The notes under the pieces are model-generated. The model did no database searches and had not been told where the DNA came from. It was given only the letters and a program-made list of their open reading frames with translations. A program made the position numbers and the translations under genes. A DNA stretch of 64,000 bases from Sandaracinus amylolyticus (lineage in GTDB: Bacteria > Myxococcota_A > Polyangia > Polyangiales > Sandaracinaceae): NCBI RefSeq assembly GCF_000737325.1, contig NZ_CP011125.1, forward strand, positions 9,300,001 to 9,364,000, in the 5' to 3' direction. Positions 50,601-57,936 of the stretch are shown piece after piece (the first letter of the stretch is position 1; each line of letters begins with the position of its first letter).

Positions 50601-51477
50601 GGGGCGCTTCCAGGCCGCGATCGCGCTCTTCCGCGAAGGCGAGTCGATCTGGAGCGAGGAGCCGCAGCAGCGCGTCGCGAACGCGTCGCAGGTCGCCGTG
50701 TTCGTGCTCGGATGCCAGCGCTACCTCGGGCGCGTCGACGCGCTGCGGCGCGAGCTGGTGCGGCTCCGGCGCGACGCGGTGTGGCGCGGCAACGTGTACC
50801 TCGAGACGACGGCGACGCTCGCCGCGAACCTCGGTCCGCTGCTGCAGGACGGCCCCGACGCGGCGCGCATCGAGCTCGATCGCGTGTCGGAGACCGCGCT
50901 CGGTCGCTGGGGCGGCAACGACTGGTACCGAGTGCGCGCCGAGGCCGAGATCGATCTGCATCGCGGCGTCGGCATTCCGAAGCTGCGCGAGCACCTCGCG
51001 CGGCTCGCGGGCGTGCAGCGCACGTCGGTCGGTTGGGTCGTGACGTGGGGGGCGGAGATGCAGGCGCTCGAAGGACGCTTGTGGCTCGCGTGCGCCGATC
51101 ACGGCGACACGAGCGGGCTGCGTCGCGTCGCCCGCATCGCGAAGAAGCTGGGGAAACATCCGCTGCCGTACGGTCCGATCTGGGGCGGGCTGCTCGACGC
51201 GGCGGTGCGCCTCCGGCGCGGCGACGCGATCGGTGGACGCGGCGCGCTCGAGGACTGCGCGGTGCAGGCGGACCTGCACGGATACGCGCTGTACGGCGCG
51301 GCGGCGCGCGCGCGGCTCGGCGAGCTGCGCGGGATGGTGTCGCCCGAGTCGCGCTCGTACTTCGTGGGCGAGGGCGTGAACGACGAGGACGGCGCGCTGC
51401 GCGTGGTCGCGCCGGGGTTCCGCGTGGCGCCCCGCACGTTCGGCAGCGGCGAGACGCTGAAGCTCAAGGCGGTGTGA
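47653..51477 (+). CDS. Ser/Thr kinase - AAA ATPase - TPR regulator (PknK-like)
   Basis: A 1274-residue protein from GTG 47653. A complete Hanks-type kinase occupies residues about 15-320: LGRGGMG loop, Lys44 in VALK, HRDLKPSN (Asp188), DFG (206-208) and MAPEQ. Residues about 335-690 form a STAND/AAA-type ATPase with Walker A GESGVGKS (366-373) and Walker B VAIDDWHWADRDSD (about 495). The rest is helical and TPR-like (AAEIAARRAERTLAFDRAAE, AIALFREGESIWSEEPQQR). This is the architecture of PknK-type and MalT-like regulators, which integrate phosphorylation with an ATP-driven switch. No DNA-binding domain is seen at the C-terminus. No ribosome site is clear. Single gene, probably cytoplasmic. 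Confidence 0.9.
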   Translation: MDLSLAPGHLLRGRFEITGVLGRGGMGIVYEAHDREQGTLVALKVMRDAPSAQSVYHFKREFRTLADLRHPNLVRLGELFGEGGEWFFTMERVHGVDLLTWIRGRHTSRSRPPSTPSADDTLRIELDSADAALVAEGRPSATRSIDLLGRTATPASPNGFDEHRLRHALGQLASGVAALHAAGHVHRDLKPSNVLVTPEGRVVLIDFGIARPHLGGSTATRRAIEGTVVYMAPEQATGEAVGPAADWYSIGAMLFEAITGVVPFDGPPVRVLARKAEEAPPWPSAMVPCPADLDALVVEMLAPDPGERPELASILRIAGAPVTESALREPATSVPFVGRDSELRVLRTAFEQHRRRGRPIVLRVVGESGVGKSALVRRFLEDVQHAHADVVRLTGRCYANELVPYKAWDGVIDALTRHLRRLEETRGTAQVRWLVPPSVPALVRVFPVLARVESIADLVATDGPPDLRNPERMRREAFDAFRELLRNLSREGPIIVAIDDWHWADRDSDLLFGDLATHPESPPLVLVITQRGLPTNDALSTETTTTFETAPSFQSTTVQLGRLSESETRALASELSEGGAETGALDEIVRESGGHPMFLHQLLHRLGDRDATLRLDDVIRERARALPEDARVVLELVCVAGVPLSREVIEAAAGLPRARCAAALDDLVGAQLLRARAEGGRLEPWHDRIREAVEAGLAQPVKASVHAALADALSRVAGDDDGTLELARHLAAAGHTERAAQAAEIAARRAERTLAFDRAAELYRLALELGRHDGQRELGLRLALSSALSNAGRGALEAAQGFLAAADATTDAGCALELRTRALEQLSISGHVNQALELLRRLCRDVGVTIPRSRITTAIAYLWHRTRLRMFGLPAHVDGAAPARSAAEHRLYMTAFMHLPILDPLLATWLHARTLVIALRTRDRAMLGLCLCREAGISLTFDASGLEHAMRASQLAHQLFEGDTAIEHRAWLRIGDAIRCYFSGRFQAAIALFREGESIWSEEPQQRVANASQVAVFVLGCQRYLGRVDALRRELVRLRRDAVWRGNVYLETTATLAANLGPLLQDGPDAARIELDRVSETALGRWGGNDWYRVRAEAEIDLHRGVGIPKLREHLARLAGVQRTSVGWVVTWGAEMQALEGRLWLACADHGDTSGLRRVARIAKKLGKHPLPYGPIWGGLLDAAVRLRRGDAIGGRGALEDCAVQADLHGYALYGAAARARLGELRGMVSPESRSYFVGEGVNDEDGALRVVAPGFRVAPRTFGSGETLKLKAV

Positions 51478-52657
51478 TCTCGCAGGCGCGCACCACGAAC
51501 CAGCGCGCGCCGAGCGCGCCGTCGCGGACGTCGACGCACACACGCTCGCCGACCTCGGTCTCGCGATAGAGCGCGCGGCTCACCCGCACCGATTCCTCGT
51601 CGCGCTCGCCCCACGGCGCGAGGTGCAGCTGCGGTCCTCCGCCCTGACCGCTCGACACGAACTTGCCGAGCACCTCGACCTCCGTGGTGGTCGCGGGCCC
51701 CGAGCTCAGCATCATGTTCGCGTGCGCCGGCACGCCCCACGCGTAGCCGCCCAACACGACGGTGAAGACGAGCGGCTTCCACCAGCGTGCGCGAAGCGCC
51801 GGCTCGAAGAGGACGAGCAGCACCGTGGGTCCGACCAAGCACGCGCCGACCCACCCGGCCAGCACGCCGACATCCATCGTCGTGAAGTCGTAGAGCGCGC
51901 GCAGCAACAGCACGGCGCCGGGCATCACGAGCGGGAGGGCGAGCCGCGCCCTCGGATCGTTGCGCTCGCCTTCCGTCGAGTACCGCCCGCCGCCGGTGGC
52001 GAGCACGCCCATCGCGACGATCGGGAGCACCGCGAGCATCGCGAGGACGAGCGCGCGCGGACGCGGGTAGACCGTGCCCCACGCGCAGGCGATCAAGGTC
52101 GCAGCGTTCATCACCCTCGCGACCCGCCGCGCGGACTGCATCGCGCGCATCGCGTCGGCCTGGGTCGGCCCGAGCGCGAGCAGCACCGCCTCGGCGCGTG
52201 CGACGTCCTCGCGATCGAGGTCGCGCACGGACGCGAACCATTCCTCGAAGGTCGCGTCCGCCTCGAACGCGACTCCGATGCGCACGGGCCTTCCTTCGTG
52301 CCGCTCGAGCACGAGCGTGGGCGCGGGCAGCACACGACGGCCTCGGATCTCGTCGCGTCGCAGACGCACCGTCGCGCGACCGAGACGTACGACCTCGATC
52401 GCATCGGCGTGAAGCAGGATGCGGTCGTACCAGAGCGCGACGAGCCCCCACGCGCTGAGCCCGGTGAAGACGACGCAGAACGCTGCGAGCGCGACGGCGC
52501 CGAGCGGAACGGACACCGGGCCCGTGAGCGCCACCGCGATCGGGAGGACGATCCCGACGGCGGCGGACGCCGCGAGGACGCCGCCGAACCACAAGCGCTG
52601 CCGCCGCGATGGCCCATACACGCGCGGCCACGTCGCCGCCGTCTCGCGCTGCAGCAT
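51464..52657 (-). CDS. multi-pass membrane protein, unknown function
   Basis: A 397-residue protein. Two helices near the N-terminus (LWFGGVLAASAAVGIVLPIA, VALAAFCVVFTGLSAWGLVA) precede a cytoplasmic PH-like segment (DRILLHADAIEVVRLGRATV, RLRRDEIRGRRVLPAPTLVL). Four more helices lie at about 185-320, and a soluble C-terminal domain ends the protein (TEVEVLGKFVSSGQGGGPQL...RWFVVRACEI). No family was recognised; the first part resembles bacterial PH-domain membrane proteins. The 3' end overlaps the kinase gene by 14 bp (convergent). Confidence 0.65.
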   Translation of the reverse strand: MLQRETAATWPRVYGPSRRQRLWFGGVLAASAAVGIVLPIAVALTGPVSVPLGAVALAAFCVVFTGLSAWGLVALWYDRILLHADAIEVVRLGRATVRLRRDEIRGRRVLPAPTLVLERHEGRPVRIGVAFEADATFEEWFASVRDLDREDVARAEAVLLALGPTQADAMRAMQSARRVARVMNAATLIACAWGTVYPRPRALVLAMLAVLPIVAMGVLATGGGRYSTEGERNDPRARLALPLVMPGAVLLLRALYDFTTMDVGVLAGWVGACLVGPTVLLVLFEPALRARWWKPLVFTVVLGGYAWGVPAHANMMLSSGPATTTEVEVLGKFVSSGQGGGPQLHLAPWGERDEESVRVSRALYRETEVGERVCVDVRDGALGARWFVVRACEITPP

Positions 52658-52702
52658 GGAGCGTGAAACGCGCGTCTCGCGCGGCGATTCCGCGCGAATC
52701 GT

Positions 52703-53206
52703 TCACGGCCAGCCGCGCACGATCACCACGCCGAGCAGCACCAGCAGCATCGCGAGCACGACGTTCACCCGACCCAGCATCGACGCTCTGCGCCGCATTC
52801 GCTCCGCCTCGCGCGAGCCCGGGTCCGCCTGCACCGCGCGCGTCGCGCGCGGTCCGTGCACGAAGTCGTGCACCGCGCTGATCGCCAGCACGATCGCGAA
52901 CACCCCGAGCTTCAGCGCGATCGCGCTGCCCACCGACGACCCGAGCCACACCGGATCGACGAAGTCCCCGAGCTCCACGCCGCGCATCGCGAGCTGGAAC
53001 GTCCCCGTCACCAGCAGCACCGCGAAGCACGCCCAGCCCACGTTCCGGAACCGCGCGCCCGTCTGCTGCAGCAGCTTCGCGCCCGCCGCGCGCTCGCCCC
53101 GCCGCATCCACGGCACCACCACGAGCACCAGGAAGAACATCCCGCCGATCCACGTGATCGCCGCGAGGATGTGGAGCCAGACCGAGATCACGTAGAGCGC
53201 GTGCAC
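52703..53206 (-). CDS. CopD/DUF4149-like membrane protein
   Basis: A 167-residue protein with four hydrophobic helices, from GTG 53206 (GAGGGGC just upstream). The first helix, VISVWLHILAAITWIGGMFF, has the His-x(n)-Trp-x-Gly-Gly pattern of copper-resistance D family proteins, and LLVTGTFQLAMRGVEL and VHDFVHGPRA are also family-like. Such proteins sit in the inner membrane and are linked to copper transport or are simply uncharacterised. The frame is also open to an ATG at 53314, but that would leave only 15 bp to the divergent operon start. It may share a regulatory region with the six-gene operon. Confidence 0.65.
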   Translation of the reverse strand: MHALYVISVWLHILAAITWIGGMFFLVLVVVPWMRRGERAAGAKLLQQTGARFRNVGWACFAVLLVTGTFQLAMRGVELGDFVDPVWLGSSVGSAIALKLGVFAIVLAISAVHDFVHGPRATRAVQADPGSREAERMRRRASMLGRVNVVLAMLLVLLGVVIVRGWP

Positions 53207-53271
53207 GCCCCTCACGTACGCGCGCGCCGCGTCGCCGCACCACGCGAAAACCGGCCCGCTCACGTCCGCGC

Positions 53272-53304
53272 TTGACCGACTGACCGAAACGGCGCAATTG
53301 GTCA
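53272..53304 (+). promoter_or_regulatory. possible operator/promoter of the six-gene transport operon
   Basis: In the divergent space, TTGACC (53272-53277) resembles a -35 box and is followed by the direct repeat GACC-GACT-GACC. The inverted repeat TGACC-N14-GGTCA spans 53281-53304. The TetR regulator encoded inside the operon is the natural candidate to bind here. No good -10 box is visible. Confidence 0.35.
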
Positions 53305-53329
53305 TTCGTCCCATTCACGAGGTGAGACC

Positions 53330-54091
53330 ATGCGAACCCTCGCGGCCCTCGCGCTCCCACTCGCGCTCCTCGTCGCGGCGATCGCGCCGACGCACGCCCA
53401 GGACGCCGCGCCCGATCTCGCGACGATCACGCGCCGCCTCGACGACCTCTATCGCTCGAGCGGCACCGTCGCGCGCATCGAGCTCACGGTCGTCACGCCG
53501 CGCCAGACGCGCACGATGCGCATGCGCAGCTGGGCACGCGGCACCGATCGCGCGCTCGTCGTCATCGAGGCCCCCGCGCGCGACGAGGGCACCGCGACGC
53601 TGCGCGTCGATCGCAACCTCTGGAACTACATGCCGCGCATCTCGCGCACGATCCGCGTGCCGCCCTCGATGATGCTCTCGAGCTGGATGGGCAGCGATCT
53701 CACGAACGACGATCTCACCCAGTCCACCTCGTACCGCACCGACTTCACCGGCTCGATCGTCGGGCGCAGCGAGAGCCCGCGCGGATGGCTCGTCCGCTAC
53801 GACGCGCGCGAGGGCGTCGTCGGGCTGTGGCGGCGCATCGAGTTCGTCGTCGCCGAGGGCACGCTCTTGCCCATCGAGGCGCGCCACTTCGATCGCCGCA
53901 TGCAGCTCGCGCGCGTCATGCGCTTCGAGGACGTCCGCGAGCTCGACGGTCGCCGCATCCCGACGCGCATGATCCTCGAGCCGCGCGATCGCGAGGGGCA
54001 TCGCACCGAGATGCGCTACCTCGACATCGACTTCGACGCAGCCGTGCCCGAGAGCACGTTCTCGCTCACCCAGCTCGAGCAGCGCCGATGA
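53330..54091 (+). CDS. LolA-like outer-membrane lipoprotein-sorting carrier
   Basis: A 253-residue exported protein: signal peptide ALALPLALLVAAIAPTHAQ, then a LolA/LolB-type half-barrel (VARIELTVVTPRQTRTMRMR, SWARGTDRALVVIEAPARDE, GTATLRVDRNLWNYMPRISR, MSSWMGSDLTNDDL-like turn, LEPRDREGHRTEMRYLDIDF). This subfamily (COG2834-type outer membrane lipoprotein-sorting protein) carries lipids or lipoproteins across the periplasm. The stop overlaps the next gene's ATG (ATGA). It is the first gene of a six-gene set with two permeases, an ATPase, a TetR regulator and a porin-like protein, so it likely hands over cargo from the ABC transporter to the outer membrane. Confidence 0.85.
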   Translation: MRTLAALALPLALLVAAIAPTHAQDAAPDLATITRRLDDLYRSSGTVARIELTVVTPRQTRTMRMRSWARGTDRALVVIEAPARDEGTATLRVDRNLWNYMPRISRTIRVPPSMMLSSWMGSDLTNDDLTQSTSYRTDFTGSIVGRSESPRGWLVRYDAREGVVGLWRRIEFVVAEGTLLPIEARHFDRRMQLARVMRFEDVRELDGRRIPTRMILEPRDREGHRTEMRYLDIDFDAAVPESTFSLTQLEQRR

Positions 54092-55323
54092 TCGACTCCA
54101 CGACACGCATCGCGTGGCGCAACCTCGGTCGCAGCCGTCGCCGCACCGCGCTCACGCTCGCGGCGATCGCGATCGCCCAGTGCGCGGTGCTGCTCTCCTC
54201 CGGGCTGCTCAACGCGCGCAACGACTGGACCATCGACGCGCTCACGGGTCCGCTGATGGGCCACGTCCAGGTGCACGCGCCGGGATGGCGCGAGGAGCAG
54301 GCGCCCGATCTCGTGATCGATCGCGCGACCGAGCGCCTCGAAGCGCTCCGCGCGACCGAGGGCGTCGCCCAGGCCTACGCGCGCGTCTACGCACCGGCGC
54401 TCGCGGCGCGCGACGTCGATGGTCACGCGGTGATCGTCGTCGGCGTCGACGTCGACGCGGAGTCCGCCGAGAGCGGTCTGCTCGCGGGCATGCCCGAGGA
54501 TCGCCGACCGCGCGGGCGCACCGTGCTGGTGGGATCGCTGCTCGCGCGCGACGCCGGCATCGAGGTCGGCGACGAGCTCGCGCTCGTGGGCTCGGGCGCC
54601 GACGGATCGCTCGCCAACGATCTCGTCACCGTCGCCGGGATCCTCCACACGCCGTTCGATCTCGTGAACCGAACGGGCATCGTGATGCCGCTCGCGACCG
54701 CGCAGGAGACGTTCGCGATGCCCGACATGGCGCACGAGCTCACGATCCGCGGCGCCGGATCGGGCGATCGCGCCGACGCGCTCGCCGCGCGCATCACCGC
54801 GCTCCCGGCGATGCGCGAGCTCGAGGTGCTCCCCTGGCGCGCGCTCGCGCCCGAGATGACCGCGCTCCTCGATCAGTCCGACGTCTTCGGCACGTTCGTG
54901 CTGCTGATCGTGTTCGTCGCCGCGGCCGCGGGCGTCGCGAACACGATGCTGATGGCGACGTTCGAGCGCCGCCGCGAGCTCGGCATGTTGCTCTCGCTCG
55001 GCACCACGCCGCTGCGGCTCGTGCGGATGATCCTCACCGAGGCGGTCGCGCTCGGCGTGCTCGGCGTCGCGATCGGCAGCGTGCTCGGCGGGCTGCTCGT
55101 CGCGTGGCAGGGCGCGGTCGGGATCCCGCTCGCGCCCGGCGCCGAGGAGTCGGTCGATATGGCCGTGTTCGGCGTGAATTTCTCGGGGTTCCTCTTCCCG
55201 TACCTCGACGCGAGCGACTACGTGCCGGGCTTCGTCGGCGTGACGATCGTGTCGATCGTCGCCGCGCTCTGGCCCGCGCTCTTCACCGCTCGGCTCGAGC
55301 CGATGGAGGCGATGCGCTCATGA
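54088..55323 (+). CDS. ABC transporter permease, FtsX/MacB type (first)
   Basis: A 411-residue inner-membrane protein with one N-terminal helix (RTALTLAAIAIAQCAVLLSS), a periplasmic domain of about 230 residues, and three C-terminal helices (FVLLIVFVAAAAGVANTMLM, LTEAVALGVLGVAIGSVLGG, VTIVSIVAALWPALFTARLE). ERRRELGMLLSLGTTPLRLV is the coupling-helix region typical of LolC/LolE/MacB. The start ATG overlaps the LolA-like gene stop, and its stop overlaps the next permease. These type-VII ABC transporters do mechanotransmission or extract lipoproteins from the inner membrane. Together with the second permease it probably forms a heterodimer as in LolCE. Confidence 0.88.
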   Translation: MIDSTTRIAWRNLGRSRRRTALTLAAIAIAQCAVLLSSGLLNARNDWTIDALTGPLMGHVQVHAPGWREEQAPDLVIDRATERLEALRATEGVAQAYARVYAPALAARDVDGHAVIVVGVDVDAESAESGLLAGMPEDRRPRGRTVLVGSLLARDAGIEVGDELALVGSGADGSLANDLVTVAGILHTPFDLVNRTGIVMPLATAQETFAMPDMAHELTIRGAGSGDRADALAARITALPAMRELEVLPWRALAPEMTALLDQSDVFGTFVLLIVFVAAAAGVANTMLMATFERRRELGMLLSLGTTPLRLVRMILTEAVALGVLGVAIGSVLGGLLVAWQGAVGIPLAPGAEESVDMAVFGVNFSGFLFPYLDASDYVPGFVGVTIVSIVAALWPALFTARLEPMEAMRS

Positions 55324-56561
55324 TGATCCGCTCCTCCGCGACCCGTTACGCGCTGCGCAGCCTGCGCCGCAACCCGCGGCGCACGCTGATCTCGATCGTC
55401 GGTCTCGCGTTCGGCGTCGGCGTCGGGCTCGTCGCGCTCTCGTGGGTCGGCGGCCAGGAGGCGATGAGCGTCGACGCCATCGCCGGCGGTGGGCTCGGCC
55501 ACCTGCGCATCGCGCCGCGCGGATGGAACGAGCGCCGCGACGACGCGCTGCGGCTGTCCGGCGACGACGATCTGCTCGCGCGCGTCCGCGCCACCGAGGG
55601 CGTCGCGATCGCGACCCCGCGCGCGCGCACCTCGGGCCTGCTCGGGCTCGGCACCCGCAGCACCCACGTCTCGCTCACCGGCGTCGATCCCGAGACCGAG
55701 CCGCGCGCGCTCCGCTACGTGCAGCGCGTCGCCGAGGGCCGCTATCTCGCGCCCGGCGAAGAAGGCGCGATCGTGCTCGGGCGCGCGATCGCGCACCGCC
55801 TCCGCGCGCAGCTCGAGGACGAGCTCGTCGTGACAGTGGTCGACGACGAGGGCGAGATGCAGAGCGCGCTGCTCGTCGTGGTCGGCATCGTCGACACCGG
55901 GAGCCGTCCGATCGATCAGTCGATCGCGCACGTCGCGCTCTCCGACGTCGAGCGCCTCTCGGGGCGCGAAGGGTTCGCGGAGATCACGATCCTGCTCGAC
56001 GATCTCGCGACGCTGGAGACGACGCGCGCCGCGATCCCCACGCCGGAGGGCAGCGAGGTGCTCTCGTGGCTCGAGATCTCGCCGGAGTTCCGGGCACGCC
56101 TGCAGAGCGGGCGCGCGTTCACGAACGTCGCCGTCGCGATCGTGCTGATCGTCGTGCTGCTCGGCGTCGCGAGCGCGCAGCTCACGAGCGTGCTCGAGCG
56201 ACGCAAGGAGCTCGCGGTGCTCGCCGCGATCGGCATGCGCGGTCGGTCGCTGGTGCGCGTCGTGGTCACCGAAGGGCTGATCCTCGGCGCGCTCGGCGCG
56301 CTGCTCGCGCTCGCGTGGTCGAGCCCGATCCTCCATCGCTGGGCCACTGCCGGCGTGGATCTCTCGTCGATGATGCCGAGCCGCGACGGCCTCGCGTTCG
56401 GCGGCGTGCTGATCGATCCGATCTACCACCCCGCGTTCGGCGCGTGGCTGGTGCCCACCGCGCTGAGTCTCTCGCTGATCGCGACGATCGTCGCGTCCCT
56501 CTACCCCGCCTGGTTCGCGTCGCGCACCGACCCGGCCTCTGCCCTGCGAGTCGACCGATGA
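55320..56561 (+). CDS. ABC transporter permease, FtsX/MacB type (second)
   Basis: A 413-residue protein of the same fold as the preceding one: N-terminal helix RTLISIVGLAFGVGVGLVAL, a periplasmic domain (GLGHLRIAPRGWNERRDD ... EGRYLAPGEEGAIVLGRAIA) and three C-terminal helices (NVAVAIVLIVVLLGVASAQL, GLILGALGALLALAWSSPIL, LSLIATIVASLYPAWFASRT). ERRKELAVLAAIGMRGRSLV is the coupling helix. The two permeases share the fold but differ clearly in sequence, consistent with a heterodimer. ATG 55320 overlaps the stop of the first permease (ATGA), and its stop overlaps the ATPase gene. Confidence 0.88.
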   Translation: MMIRSSATRYALRSLRRNPRRTLISIVGLAFGVGVGLVALSWVGGQEAMSVDAIAGGGLGHLRIAPRGWNERRDDALRLSGDDDLLARVRATEGVAIATPRARTSGLLGLGTRSTHVSLTGVDPETEPRALRYVQRVAEGRYLAPGEEGAIVLGRAIAHRLRAQLEDELVVTVVDDEGEMQSALLVVVGIVDTGSRPIDQSIAHVALSDVERLSGREGFAEITILLDDLATLETTRAAIPTPEGSEVLSWLEISPEFRARLQSGRAFTNVAVAIVLIVVLLGVASAQLTSVLERRKELAVLAAIGMRGRSLVRVVVTEGLILGALGALLALAWSSPILHRWATAGVDLSSMMPSRDGLAFGGVLIDPIYHPAFGAWLVPTALSLSLIATIVASLYPAWFASRTDPASALRVDR

Positions 56562-57262
56562 CCCTCCTCGCCACTGCGACCGAAGTCACCAAGACCTTCA
56601 AGACCGGCGCGCTCGAGGTGCACGCGCTCCGCGGCGTCGATCTCGCCGTGCACGCGCGCGACTTCATGGCGCTCGTCGGCCCGAGCGGCAGCGGGAAGAC
56701 CACGCTGCTCAACCTGCTCGGCGCGCTCGATCGCCCGACGAGCGGCGAGGTCGAGGTGCTCGGCAAGAAGCTCGGCGCGCTGAGCAAGGCCGCGCGCGCG
56801 AAGCTGCGGCTCGCGTCGCTCGGCTTCGTGTTCCAGGCGTACAACCTGGTCCCCGTGCTGACCGCCGCGGAGAACGTCGAGCTGATCCTCGAGCTGCAGG
56901 GCATGGGCGCGCGCGAGCGCCGCGCGCGGGCGCTCGACGTGTTGCTCTCGCTCGGCCTCGGCGAGCTCGCGAACCGTCGCCCGAACGAGATGAGCGGTGG
57001 ACAGCAGCAGCGCGTCGCGGTCGCGCGCGCGGTCGCGTCGCGCCCCGAGCTCGTGCTCGCCGACGAGCCCACCGCGAACCTCGACGGCAAGAGCGCCGAG
57101 CAGCTGATGCTGCTGATGCGCCGCCTCCACGAAGAGCACGGCACGACATTCGTCTTCAGCACCCACGACCCGCGCATCGTCGCGCACGCGACGCGCATCG
57201 TGAGCATGGAGGACGGGCGTATCGTCTCCGACGAGACCAAGGATCGCGCGAGCGCAGCATGA
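56558..57262 (+). CDS. ABC transporter ATPase, LolD/MacB type
   Basis: A 234-residue ATPase with all motifs: Walker A GPSGSGKT (41-48), Q-loop Gln93, signature MSGGQQQR (145-152), Walker B LVLADEP (165-171) and switch His203. The sequence LRGVDLAVHARDFMALVGPS and YNLVPVLTAAENVELILELQ are typical of the LolD/MacB/FtsE branch. It drives the two FtsX-type permeases encoded upstream. Start and stop overlap both neighbours (ATGA on each side). Confidence 0.93.
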   Translation: MTLLATATEVTKTFKTGALEVHALRGVDLAVHARDFMALVGPSGSGKTTLLNLLGALDRPTSGEVEVLGKKLGALSKAARAKLRLASLGFVFQAYNLVPVLTAAENVELILELQGMGARERRARALDVLLSLGLGELANRRPNEMSGGQQQRVAVARAVASRPELVLADEPTANLDGKSAEQLMLLMRRLHEEHGTTFVFSTHDPRIVAHATRIVSMEDGRIVSDETKDRASAA

Positions 57263-57936
57263 CGACGAAGTGGACGAAGGAAGAGCTCGAGCGCCGGTTC
57301 CGCCACTACCTCGGGGACGAGGACGACGACTCGGCCCAGGCGCGCAAGCGCCGCCGCATCCTGCGCGCCGCGCACGAGCTCTTCCTCGCGCAGGGTTATC
57401 GCAAGACCAGCGTCGACGACGTCGCGCGCAAGGCCGAGGTCGCGAAGGGCACGGTCTACCTCTACTTCCCCAACAAGGGCACGCTGCTCGAGGCCGCGAT
57501 CGCGCTCGAGAAGCGCGGCCTGATGAAGCGCCTCGGGCCGCTCTTCGACGGCTCGATCCCCAAGCGCGAGCGCCTGCTGCGCTACCTCGAGATCACGTTC
57601 ACCAGCGGGCGCGACATGCCGCTCGTCGCGCGCATGCTGACCGGCGACAGCGAGCTCTGGGCGGCGCTCGAGGACATCGGCATGGAGGCGATCACCCAGC
57701 GCCAGGCCGAGGGCGCGGAGTTCCTGATGGAGCTCATCGAGGACGCGGTGCCCGGTGTGCTCACCGACGAGCAGAAGCGCGAGCGCGCCGAGGTGATCAT
57801 CGGCGTCGGGTTCTCGGCGGGCATGCTGCTCGACGAGCGCACGCGCAGCGGACGCTCGCTCGACGCGTTCGTCCGCTCGCTCTCCGAGATGCTCACGTTC
57901 GGCGTCGCGGGGAGACGACCCGAGAAGAAGCGATGA
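57259..57936 (+). CDS. TetR-family regulator inside the transport operon
   Basis: A 225-residue protein. After a charged N-terminal stretch, the TetR helix-turn-helix is at residues about 32-78: RRRILRAAHELFLAQGYRKT, SVDDVARKAEVAKGTVYLYF, PNKGTLLEAAI. The C-terminal ligand-binding part (YLEITFTSGRDMPLVARMLT ... LMELIEDAVPGVLTDEQKRE) has no named subfamily. Its place between the ATPase and the porin-like gene, with ATGA overlaps on both sides, implies that it controls this operon and is made in fixed ratio to the transporter. A candidate site is described upstream of 53330. Confidence 0.9.
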   Translation: MTTKWTKEELERRFRHYLGDEDDDSAQARKRRRILRAAHELFLAQGYRKTSVDDVARKAEVAKGTVYLYFPNKGTLLEAAIALEKRGLMKRLGPLFDGSIPKRERLLRYLEITFTSGRDMPLVARMLTGDSELWAALEDIGMEAITQRQAEGAEFLMELIEDAVPGVLTDEQKRERAEVIIGVGFSAGMLLDERTRSGRSLDAFVRSLSEMLTFGVAGRRPEKKR